From Sipunculus nudus (lineage: Eukaryota; Annelida; Sipuncula; Golfingiida; Sipunculidae), in assembly GCA_026874595.1 (NCBI GenBank), contig CM049317.1, positions 77,379,891 to 77,443,890 of the forward strand: 64,000 nt of DNA. Direction: 5' to 3'. Below the pieces are notes generated by a model. That model worked only from the letters and a program-made list of their open reading frames with translations, had not been told where the DNA came from and did not search any database. Both the position numbers and the translations under genes were made by a program. Positions 13,235 to 23,035 of this stretch are shown here, piece after piece (within the stretch, counting starts at the first letter, position 1; each line of letters begins with the position of its first letter).

Positions 13235-13973
13235 CTGTGGAAGAGGTTAATTTGGCGTGTCTGAATTTTCGCGCATTTTTTCATTTTAGCATTAGCGCAG
13301 TTTGAATTTTCGCGCAAATCCGTATATAAGGTAAAAAATTGTGTATCAATTTATTAAAATATTTATAAAAGACAGGGTTGTAACGTAACCTACATCCCAC
13401 CTAACAACCTTCGGGTGACCGCTTACATGCCATGACCGCAAGGTGTAAACAATACTGTAATTAACCAGGAATAATCCCGTTTGATGGTGCAATGGTACAA
13501 CCAGCTACGTTGTTTGACATCTGAGTAATTTGTAAAATTTCTCTACAACAACAACTGTGATTATACTGACAAGAAGCAGCCAACTATGTCCAAGCAGGAA
13601 TCAGAACTGACAGCAGTCGCAGGTCACTCTCAGTTCAGTCGTACTTCAAAGCTATGGGGTGTCTTAAAAGATTACTTATTGTTTCACGGTTGTTTCTACA
13701 AATCACAATATATAACAGGGGTCTTTCTCGAGAAATCACTTGCTATAAACTCTTATGACAACATGACTGCTCTTACTTTCTGGTTGAAGAAACCTAAACT
13801 TAAGCGACCAAGCATGGAGGGATTATCAGGCTCACATGACTGTGTGTCAGGCGAGAAAATTGTAATCTTCCGAACGATCGATTCGTATTTACGCGTGTTC
13901 TTATTTTAGCACAAATCTAGCTCCCGCTAAAAGCGCTAAAATTAAAACCCCGCTAACAAAACCACTTCTACAG
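13235..13973. mobile_element. 739-bp element with ~40-bp imperfect terminal inverted repeats
   Basis: The left end reads CTGTGGAAGAGGTTAATTTG and the right end in reverse reads CTGTAGAAGTGGTTTTGTTA. Both continue into ATTTT(C/A)GCGC. This is the pattern of a small DNA transposon or MITE. It separates two consecutive pieces of the LINE reading. It contains an open frame of 107 codons on the plus strand (13586-13909) that I do not recognise. With no transposase motif visible I treat the element as non-autonomous. Confidence 0.65.
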
Positions 13974-14765
13974 TATACTGTAAGAGGCACAGGCACAATA
14001 TAGAAAGGGTTAGTGTACAATTGATTATGCTTTTGCATAGATTAATACAAATTTATTATAGTAAAAGGAGGATCTATAGATTTTTCCATATGTGTGTCTA
14101 ACATAATATTGCATGGTTTGTTTTGTTGAGACAGGGCTTTAATGGGTGAATTTTAAATGTTATGAAACCATTGAAACCAAAATGAAATGTATTATTATAG
14201 ATAATGGGACTTAAGAGAATTTTCTTGCACTTGAGGGACGAGACCGTAAGTACGTTATTATTTTCTCTATTTACAGATGAGTTTCATATGAGTTTGAATA
14301 GTTCTATAAATGCCAGTAAATTTAAATAAATGAATACCTTCCAAATTCGGTCACCCTAATGTTCACAGATAAAAGTTTTTTTTCCAGATAAACCAAGAAG
14401 ACTGCAAGTATATACATGTATGTCACATAGCCAATATTTTGTAATAATTATTCTATAAAAGTAGTTTTAAATAAAACTAAAGTTATGGTTCGCAGTCGTG
14501 GAGGTGTAAAAATGAAGAATGCTTATTTGAAGATAAGAAACTGGATATTTGATCTAAATATAAATACCTTGGAATTATCTTCACTTATAAACTTTATTGA
14601 CTAACGCATGTATAGCAAGCAATACCAGCTAATAAAGTAATATATATGATTAATAAAGCATTTAAGCATTTAAATGTTAAAACACTTTTCAAGCTGTTTC
14701 ACGTCATGGTTGTAGCAATTGTTTTCTTTGTGGAAGTGAACTTGAGGACTTAAAAGGAGATGAGG
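13974..14765 (+). pseudogene. LINE reverse-transcriptase remnant, part 3 (3' piece)
   Basis: The reading resumes just after the inverted-repeat element with EAQAQYRKG and CTIDYAFAL (usual form EQAGFRKG..TIDHIFAL). Near 14260 comes STLLFSLFTDEFHMSLN (usual form LSP.LFSLF.NEL). Near 14560-14710 come YKYLGIIFTYKL, QAIPANKVIYMINKAF and TLFKLFHVMVV, the thumb region after the YxDD site. Stops and frameshifts are frequent. The order and spacing identify a single ancient non-LTR element on the plus strand. Confidence 0.7.
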
Positions 14766-15777
14766 TAATGAACATCAGACAAAGAACACCAGAAGCGATT
14801 GTGTTACAACCGTAAACGATGATAAGACTAATCAAGAAATTATAAAATTCTAATGACAACTTTCGTATGGATACGATTTAAAAAGAAAAAAAAAGTATAC
14901 ATTTAATGTGTGCTTTATTCAGGTTTTATCTCATTGCTTTCACACATAATGCTATAAAAGTCACTTTAATCTCATAGTTTATAGTGCATTTATATAAGTT
15001 AAGGTTCAAAAGCGATCATCCCAAGCGTCACCTGCCATTTTAAGTCCCATTCTAGAAACTGTATAGGCCAGATGTATAGAACATGACACTACAAGTGAAT
15101 CACATATTGATATCAGACTGTAATTACGAAATACTATCCCCAATTAAGATTTTGATAAATTAGAAGAATTAAGATAAATGTACACTCCCTGTACTACAGA
15201 ACAGATAAGGTGGTTCATCATCCAAAATAGCCAGACACGTACTGACGTCGAATCGAAATATAAAATATATTAGTACAATTTGCTATATGGCTTATTGGTC
15301 GTCGTGCTAAGAATCGAAGGCTAGCATCTACTATTTTTCCAGACATTGTTCAAGGTTTGAATAATCTATTCCCCATACATGTTGACTTATTCATTGGATA
15401 ATTAGAGTTTAGACTGTTGTCAAAATGATATCCATTATTATGTCGTCTTGAAACATGTTTTCTATACACGAAGCTTAAGATATCAAGAAGTCATGACCTG
15501 GGAGGAACTGGGGAGATTTACTCTCTTTACCTCTGAGGTTGCCATGGGGTACATAAGCTCCGAAACCTAGCGCCTGCATCATAAACCTATGACATTTGAA
15601 GTGGAGTTTACATATGCTACGAACAGAAATGACAGCATCGTCATATTGACCTGTATGACGTGAGGAGAAACATGCATGTTAGAATACCAAGAGCTACACT
15701 CAGAGGATGCCGATTGCATGCCGTCTTTAAAAACAAATATACAGCAAGGTAGCATTCTGCATTTTCGGCATCAACAA
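14766..15777. other. Intergenic sequence
   Basis: AT-rich sequence with no supported gene or repeat. It lies downstream of the minus-strand ORF at 15778-16545. No convincing AATAAA was found close to that stop codon on the minus strand. Confidence 0.5.
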
Positions 15778-16545
15778 TCACACTAACGTCTGCAGATCTT
15801 CTACTACGGCTTCTGCGGAAGTCCCCAGTCTACCACTACACAGTCCCATTACAGAGAAGGTCACTGATGTCGGCTGACTCTCGTGGTTACCATGGAAACC
15901 TTCACGATCAGCAAATACTTCCGCTATGCTGCAAACCACTTCCTTCTTTTTACCAAACTTCCGCTTTTTGTGTCCCTTTATCGTCAGGACACCAAACATT
16001 TCGACCCCTGTGTGAAAATGAACGCTGTTCAAAAGACATAACTTAACGTCTGCGCATGCGCGGACGGATGAATGGGGTTTGACTGTCAGCATGGTTTTCA
16101 CCGTCCATTCACTGGCACAAGAGTCTGATCTTGTAAGCAGGTTTAAATTAGTTGTGTCAAAGGTCGCCTTAAGTTCGTGTTTTCCATTTTCTTTCGCCGG
16201 ATATTCAACAGTCAAGTTAAAAGGTAAGTATTTTTCCGATTTGAATATTTGTTGCAGGACCCACGTGGCTCGTGACTCCATAGCAACTTCCTGTGTATAA
16301 TTCCAGGTAACCGAGAGAGCCTCCTTATTGTCAAACACCTCCTGATTGGCCCGGCTGATGCTCCACCAATCATCTTGGCCCTGATAGACCACTCCTAGCT
16401 GACGTAACTTAACACCGGAAGTGTCCAGTGTGTCAAGGACGTAACCAGCACCGAGCTGATCATGGCCTATGTCCAGGAGAAGTTTGTCCAAATCAACAAC
16501 TGTACAACCTGTCATTTCCATTGCCCTGTGCCCAGTTATTATCAT
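15778..16545 (-). CDS. Aerolysin-like (ETX/MTX2-type) beta-pore-forming domain protein, single exon
   Basis: A 255-codon intronless frame, closed by TGA at 15778-15780. An in-frame TAA lies about 10 codons upstream of the chosen ATG, so the ORF is bounded. There is no signal peptide, no membrane helix and no low-complexity sequence. Residues 1-60 form a polar amino-terminal part. Residues about 65-205 alternate hydrophobic and Ser/Thr/charged residues in long stretches, as in the extended strands of aerolysin/epsilon-toxin/MTX2 domains. These include an 'N-Q-E-x-F-x-N' entry, a tryptophan-led strand in the second half, a 'KPHSS' turn and a late glycine turn. Such proteins typically insert a beta-barrel into membranes. 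Animal members occur in molluscs and have been linked to defence or digestion. The family call rests on pattern reading only. GC content is visibly higher than the flanks, which supports real coding. Confidence 0.5.
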   Translation of the reverse strand: MIITGHRAMEMTGCTVVDLDKLLLDIGHDQLGAGYVLDTLDTSGVKLRQLGVVYQGQDDWWSISRANQEVFDNKEALSVTWNYTQEVAMESRATWVLQQIFKSEKYLPFNLTVEYPAKENGKHELKATFDTTNLNLLTRSDSCASEWTVKTMLTVKPHSSVRACADVKLCLLNSVHFHTGVEMFGVLTIKGHKKRKFGKKKEVVCSIAEVFADREGFHGNHESQPTSVTFSVMGLCSGRLGTSAEAVVEDLQTLV

Positions 16546-17479
16546 ACGCCTTAAACTTTGATTACGTGGTTAAATTGCACAACACCTGCCTCAGGTGTAA
16601 AACTCACAATTAGCTTTTGTGTTGTCCGTATTGCCTGTCTACTGGTATAGACGGTAAATCTTCTTATTCCGATGACGACTGTGTGAAAGCCATACAATGT
16701 AATTTCCCCTACTATTTTAGAAATATTCTGTTCATATTCAAAGAATCGTTAAGCAGTGTATATAAATGGCAGAATTTTCTCTTCTTATGCGCTATTCTGT
16801 TTTTTTTCCCCACAAAAAAATAGTACTGCGATATTACCTCCTAAGGAAACAATTCAGTTCTCTAATTAATGTACGATTTAGTCTCGGTTTACAGCAGGTT
16901 GTTGTCGTCTAGAATAACTCCCTAACATCAAAGTAGAAAACTATACCTTCTGTTGTAGTAGCTGTATGCCGTTAAACACATTGGTAAGCTTCAGGCACAG
17001 TAATTTATGTTAGGATGCGATGTAGCAGTATATAACATCCTCGGGTAACGAACCCAAAAAGTAACCTCAAACCGAGAAGGTATTTCTTCTTTTCATGGTC
17101 CTTGTGGTGATGTGAGATGTAATCGTGATTTCGTTGTCATCATGAAGCACGTAAGATGCGGTAGGCATTTCTTCAGTACTTCCTCGAGCCAGACTTGGAG
17201 ATAGTTTACATTGCTTTACATAAGGCCCGACAACTTTCAACGTTTTACCATTGCAACATTTTCCCAGTAACCTTCAAATAGATCACAGTTGCCGCGAGAA
17301 TATAAACACATACACTGATACAGGTCGAAGTTTCAGAGATTTAGACCTCCTGAGGTAGATTCGGGGAGGTCTGGGTGCGAAACTCAGTGTACAAATCGCT
17401 GAAACCCGATATGTATATAATATCAGTTGTTGTAATATAAGATAATCTGAACTCAGAGTCTTTAGTCTCACGTGGTGAT
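16546..17479. other. Upstream region of the aerolysin-like ORF
   Basis: No second gene is supported. A TATA-like TTTATATA on the minus strand lies at about 16758-16765, some 215 bp upstream of the ORF's ATG, but nothing confirms it as the core promoter. Confidence 0.4.
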
Positions 17480-17850
17480 GTGAATGTGGTCCTCCTGTAT
17501 ACACGAGCCGTGCAGTGTATATGAATGTGGTCCTACTTTATACACGAGCCGTACAGAGTGTATATGAATGTTGTCCTCCTGTATACACGAGCCGTACAGT
17601 GTATATGAATGTGGTCCTCCTGTATACACGAGCCGTGCAGTGTATATGAATGTGGTCCTACTTTATACACGAGCCGTACAGAGTGTATATGAATTTTGTC
17701 CTCCTGTATACACGAGCCGTACAGTGTATATGAATGTGGTCCTCCTGTATACACGAGCCGTACAGTGTATATGAATGTGGTCCTCCTGTGTACACGGGCC
17801 GTACAGTGTATATGAATGTGGTCCTCCTGTATACACGGGCCGTACAGAGC
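17480..17850 (+). repeat. 41-43-bp minisatellite, 9 copies
   Basis: Units of the form TATATGAATGTGGTCCTCCT followed by GTATACACGAGCCGTACAG start near 17480, 17520, 17563, 17604, 17646, 17688, 17729, 17770 and 17811. Lengths alternate between about 41 and 43 bp because some copies have an extra AG. GTATACAC and GTGTATAT inside each unit are partly complementary. Overlapping frames on both strands come from the repeat and are not genes. Confidence 0.9.
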
Positions 17851-19040
17851 GTATATCCACACGTAGCTCAGCTTAAAATGTTATTAGGGAAGCGCCGACT
17901 GGTCCAGCTGCCCATATATAACAACCTCCCGGAGGCTGCGTGTTTTATTCCGATGAATAGTCTACCCGCTGACTGTATATAGGCCAATAATATGTGGCGT
18001 GAAGGACACTATGTGATAGTTTGGCACAATAATAACACCACAGATGTTATCTACGCATGATATAGTGTCACATCAACAGCATGTATGTTATCTTCAGACG
18101 ATAGGATCACGTCCCTGGGAACAGATGCAATGCAGCAACGGTCACCTCGAGAAGGGGAAGTCCCGGTTTACGTAATAAACGTCCTCCATCATTAAGTCCT
18201 TTGTTATGAGAGAGTCGGAGAAAGCTATGATCAGGTCTGCCTATACACAGCACCAAGTGCAATGGGTACTTCAGCAAACACGGCAAACACGGGGCGTTAA
18301 TGAACGTCGGTTTATAGAATAAACACTTGCACCATGTGACACATTCTTCGTCAAATGTTTCCTGCTTTTGTGAGTTTTTCAGCACATACTTTGACATCAT
18401 AAACGCCTCTTCAGGACGCACGGGGTCATGAGAGGTCAAGAGTCAGAACCGAGGCTCTGCTTATTAGCATCAGGTGACTAAGATACAACGTTGCTACTTA
18501 TCGGGTCAGGTGACAAGCCGGTGTCGCTCATGTAAAACACACCTTGCCTACACGGTCCGCGTATAAAAAACTCACTCAAAGTGTCCAACGGTGCACCTGT
18601 CTCGTGATGCGGGTATCTGAACAGTGAATCATGCCGGGCGGGAGTAATTTGCTTACGCTTACTACTATGCTCCGCACACTAAAATACGAGTGTATTATAT
18701 AGGAGCACAGACCGAGACGATGCGATGTCGGTCATACTGAGGACGGTAATGTGCGACCGATGGTACTTCACCGTCATGGCCCCCCGAGGCACGGGTTCAC
18801 CGTCAGCCTGGATCATTAGGCCTCCATCATACAGATGCATCATTATATGTAAAAAACTCCTGGTATATAAATGCGGTACAGGTCTACCGATTATTTATCT
18901 ATATATGTTTACTGAATCCCGGGCGGCACGCAGAGGATCTACGCTTTTTACGCTGTCCAAAACATATAAGAGGTTATACACAAATTTCTTTCATTATTTT
19001 ATATTGGCACTAGTATTGCATGTCGTTAGAATTTCATATT

Positions 19041-19043
<3 letters not shown>
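17851..19043. other. Intergenic sequence with a candidate TATA box
   Basis: A 110-codon minus-strand ORF (18107-18439) has no recognisable domain. A plus-strand TATAAAAAA near 18561 is a good TATA match, but only a 23-residue ORF (ATG near 18631) follows. Neither is supported as a gene. Confidence 0.4.

Positions 19044-19085
<42 letters not shown>
19044..19085. repeat. (TC)n microsatellite
   Basis: About 20 uninterrupted CT dinucleotides followed by an ACAC-rich tail. Confidence 0.95.
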
Positions 19086-19088
<3 letters not shown>

Positions 19089-19256
19089 CACACACCCACA
19101 CACCTACGTCTCTTTTCTCTATACTATAGTCAGTGTTTTTTAATAACGTATAGCAAAATATAAGGGACACAAGACGCTTTTGTATTGGTTTCTGTTTGTA
19201 ATATTAATTGCTTTTATAGTTGATTTATTATACATGTAGTTAGAACAGTAGTGTAG

Positions 19257-20275
19257 TTGAATCCAGGACACCAGCGTCCGAGTGCAAATCCGTGTGCCGG
19301 CCACTGGCGTCCGAGTGTAAATCCGTGTGCCGGCCACTGGCGTCCTAGTGTAAATCCGCGTCCAGGCCACTGGCGTCCGAGTGTAAATCCGTGTACAGGC
19401 CACTGGCGTCTGAGTGTAAATCCATGTCCAGGCCACTGGCGTCCGAGTGCAAATCCGTGTTAGGCCACTGACGTCCGAGTGCAAATCCGTGTCCAGGCCA
19501 CTGACGTCCAGTGCAAATCCCTGTCCAGGCCACTGGCGTCCGAGTGTAAATCTGGGTCCAGGCCACTTGCGTCCAAGTGTAAATCCGTGTCCAGGCCACT
19601 GGCGTCCTAGTGTAAACCCGTGTCCAAGCCACTCGCGTCCGAGTGTAAACCCGTGTACAGGCCACTTGCGTCCTAGTGTAAACCCGTGTCCAGGACACTG
19701 GCGTCCTAGTGTAAACCCGTGTCCAGGCCACTGGCGTCCGAGTGCAAATCCATGTCCAGGCCACTGGCGTCCAAGTGTAATTCCAGGTCCAGGCCACTGG
19801 CGTCCGAGTGTAAATCCGTGTCCAGGCCACTGGCGTCCGAGTGTAAATCCGTGTCCAGGTCACTGGTGTCCTAGTGTAAACCCGTGTCCAGGCAACTGGC
19901 GTCCGAGTGTAAATCAGTGTCCAGGCCACTGGCGTCCGAGTGCAAATCTGTGTCCAGGCCACTGACGTCCAACTGCAAATCCCTGTCTAGGCCACTGACG
20001 TCCGAGTGTAAATCCGTGTCCAGGTCACTGGTGTCCTAGTGTAAACCCGTGTCCAGGCAACTGGCGTCCGAGTGTAAATCAGTGTCCAGGCCACTGGCGT
20101 CCGAGTGCAAATCTGTGTCCAGGCCACTGACGTCCAACTGCAAATCCCTGTCTAGGCCACTGACGTCCGAGTGTAAATCCGTGTCCAGGCCACTGACGTC
20201 CGAGTGTAAATCCGTGTCCAGGCCACTGACGTCCGAGTGTAAATCCGTGTCCAGGCCACTGGCGTCCGAGTCAGT
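19257..20275 (+). repeat. 33-bp minisatellite, about 31 copies
   Basis: The unit is GGCCACTGGCGTCCGAGTG followed by TAAATCCGTGTCCA, 33 bp. Because 33 is divisible by three, long frames stay open on both strands. Plus-strand frames read an 11-residue PGHWRPSVNPC repeat, minus-strand frames an 11-residue repeat with SGLDTDLH. Neither has a promoter, splice partner or domain, so I regard them as by-products. A block of five units near 19861-20025 is repeated immediately downstream with an offset of exactly 165 bp. Confidence 0.92.
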
Positions 20276-20584
20276 TTCGAGTCCGAGTCCACCCTTCTCT
20301 CGTCGAATCATTTGAAATCAGAGTCCAATATAAATCTTCTTTTTAAAAGTTAAAAAAGAAATTTTAGATTACATGTATGTTTTTATTTTTTATAATCATA
20401 GCTTTCACTTTTAGCTTTAACAAGCTCCCGATGCAGGGCTTAACATTTTTCGATAATCTTTCTTTGTAGTATTCTGTTAGTGATTGGCAATGTCAATAAG
20501 TCTGTGTATATAGTGTGCGACATTTTTCTTCTCGACTCAAGATGGATTCGGCCGGATTTCTCGCGTCCTTACCTCTGAGTCTGA

Positions 20585-20897
20585 GTACTAGTCCCAGTCC
20601 AGGAGCCTCGAGTCCAAGTCAGAGTCCAAGTCAGAGTCCAATTCAGAGTTCAATCAGAGTACAAGTCAGAGTCCAATTCAGAGTCCAATTCAGAGTCCAA
20701 GTCAGAGTCCAAGTCAGAGTCCAATTCAGAGTCCAATCAGAGTACAAGTCAGAGTCCAATTCAGAGTCCAATCAGAGTACAAGTCAGAGTCCAATTCAGA
20801 GTCCAATCAGAGTACAAGTCAGAGTCCAATTCAGAGTCCAATTCAGAGTCCAAGTCAGAGTCCAAGTCAGAGTCCAAGTCAGAGTCCAAGTCGCTAA
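20585..20897 (+). repeat. 12-bp CAGAGTCCAAGT minisatellite, about 25 copies
   Basis: Units alternate between CAGAGTCCAAGT, CAGAGTCCAATT and shortened CAGAGTCCAAT, then CAGAGTACAAGT. The pattern includes higher-order groups of 3-4 units. The 33-bp array upstream ends in GAGTCCGAGTCC, so the two arrays share the GAGTCC core and may be related. Confidence 0.9.
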
Positions 20898-22831
20898 AAC
20901 GAGGACTCCAGTCCACTGAGTCCTACATCGCTGATAAACATATCGGCCTTTATCTGGTTAGCAAGAGAATAAATACACAACTTGTTATTGCGTATAAAAC
21001 TTTTATTCATGTGAAATCTCACACGGCCTAATGAATATAAGGTAACCGCATGAATATGACATTATATTTACATAATTCATTGTCTCCTATATTACTCATA
21101 CAAGTCATAAAATACTTGTTTCTATAAACATATCTGTAAAATAATCGTGACGTTGTACATCCTGTGTCATGCTTTTGGCAACTTGGACAGATTTTGCTTG
21201 ATATACAACACTCATCCGTATAAAACATTATGTTACAAGCATTATCATCGTCATCATCTCTTTCATGAACATTGCCAATGTATAGTTACTTCATTATATA
21301 CAGTGTCAACCAATAAAAAATAAATGATTATACGAATAAATAGCTGTCTGGCCATGTATATTCCCTACATTAGATAGGCCTATATGCTTAAATGAGCATG
21401 ATATATGTATAAAAGTCCCATACACACACGCACGCAGACGTCAACCAGGGGTCCAGTATCGCTGCACTAAATTTCCCAAATGCAGTTCCGGAATTTCCTA
21501 GGGTAAAATATGAAACATTAACACATTCCTGGTATAAATAAAAAAAAAGTGTTTCTTGTGAAATGGCAGTCTGTATAGCATATGCTTGCTCTGGAAATTC
21601 ATCTTCATACTATATATACCAATAACCTGACAGCAGACGTGCTTACGCTGCCGCGTAAAACAAGTTCACGTGGGTCAACTGATTAGTTCAACACCTTTGT
21701 TCATTACGCGTGAATTAGACGCCAGAGAGGGTTGCTGAATCAAGGTCTGTGACAATGTAGCAGCCACAGACGTATGAAATCTAACACGCGTATACATTTT
21801 TTGAACATTTGATCACAGGCGGATAAAACGGACCTGGAGTTAAATATGGTTAAAACGAACGGACCAAGTCCGATAATCTTACAATGTAAATCCGAAAAGA
21901 TTGACAGAAACAAATATATAAGATATGTTATAAGTCCTGCTAAAACCCTTATTATGTTTAATCCTTGGCACTCTCAATTTCATCTAGAATGAGCAATTCC
22001 GCTCATTTGGCGTCACTACAGTACGGACTCTGGTCACTAGATGGCACTATAGGGGCGAGACCCTTGTGCTTATCTCGTGATTTTTTGCCACATCACTTAT
22101 TAGAAATAGTAACAAAACGAACGTTGGCCTGAACAGTTTAAAAATATTATAGCAAAAACCCGTTTCCCTTCGGCAAGAGAGTTTAAGGTACATCTTCTTG
22201 ATGTACCTTATCATTAATATCAGTCATATTATGCATGCATAAAAATGTGAATATATGTGGATATTTTTGTTTTGCTATGGTCATGTATTGGTGGAGGTAT
22301 GTGCTCTTCCAGCGCACTTTAGTTTCATATAGGCCTAAGTCTAAAAACCATTAGTCATTATACCTCCAGTACGTATGTATTTTAAAATGATATAAGTAGC
22401 AATACAGTAGCTCTGACGATATAGGTCCCGTTTTCAGTATCTCACAAATAATATCTTAGATACCCAAAATCGGCGTTGAGGATAAAATAAATGAATGAAG
22501 TAGTAAAGCACCTCCAAGGCTTGTATGTACATGAAATCGGCATCTCAAATAAGGTGTAGGGATGATGTTCCTTTTAACGGACAATTCAAGGCCACAACAG
22601 TAACAGAGAAGACACTGATGGACGAGATTATGTTTAGCGATAAACAAGCTCATAATCCGTCAGTCGTGAGCTAGATACCAGGTTAAAACGCTTTAACCTT
22701 GTTTACGATAAGTCGTAATAGATCAGTGGATTCATATATCAACTGACTGATTTCTTCGTGATATGGTTTGTGACCTACACAGTGACGCACACGTAACTCT
22801 TGTTAATAAATACGGCCAAGTCTTGATGTTA
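20898..22831. other. Region downstream of the SLC6 gene
   Basis: No gene supported. It probably includes the SLC6 3' untranslated region (minus strand, below 22832), but I could not fix a polyadenylation site. It contains the hairpin at 22184-22210. Confidence 0.5.
22184..22210. other. Perfect 11-bp stem, 5-nt loop hairpin
   Basis: TAAGGTACATC, TTCTT, GATGTACCTTA: an exact inverted repeat. It could fold in the SLC6 3' transcript if transcription extends about 620 nt past the stop. Function unknown; it may be chance or a small mobile-element relic. Confidence 0.6.
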
Positions 22832-23035
22832 TTAAATATACGACTCTGAGGGCAGCCCCTGAAGGGGATTAAATACATTAATATCCTGAAGGTTCTTGCT
22901 TCCTGTTCCGGTTGCGGAAGAACTGGGGTCATGTGACGTGGGGTCCTCAGCAGTGGCGCCATCTGGTGATATCTCGTCTGAGATGGCAGGTCCCCAGTTC
23001 GGATTGGGTTTTATTAGTTCCATTAACTTCAATGT
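22832..23035 (-). CDS. SLC6 exon 14 (C-terminal tail)
   Basis: Acceptor GAGCGTTCCAG|ACATTG, with a weak pyrimidine tract; stop TAA at 22832-22834. Encodes residues 576-642. The [12 protein letters not shown] block is the conserved post-TM12 motif of SLC6 proteins. The remainder is a polar tail rich in Ser, Pro and Asp that ends S-Y-I. The acceptor position is inferred from the motif and phase and is the least certain junction of the gene. Confidence 0.8.
   Translation of the reverse strand, partial: TLKLMELIKPNPNWGPAISDEISPDGATAEDPTSHDPSSSATGTGSKNLQDINVFNPLQGLPSESYI

Noticed and set aside
17533-17862. Overlapping ORFs of 65-109 codons in the 41-43-bp repeat
   Set aside because: By-products of the tandem repeat in several frames on both strands.
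18107-18439. 110-codon minus-strand ORF
   Set aside because: No domain, no conserved motif and no supporting splice or promoter signal; could be a real unknown exon but cannot be supported.
19345-19965. ORFs of 205 and 172 codons as repeat-protein genes
   Set aside because: They exist only because the 33-bp unit is divisible by three; both strands are open alike and there is no start context, splice partner or domain.
20515-20919. 134-codon Ser/Gln/Val-rich ORF
   Set aside because: Translation of the 12-bp CAGAGTCCAAGT repeat with frame slips; no independent evidence of coding.
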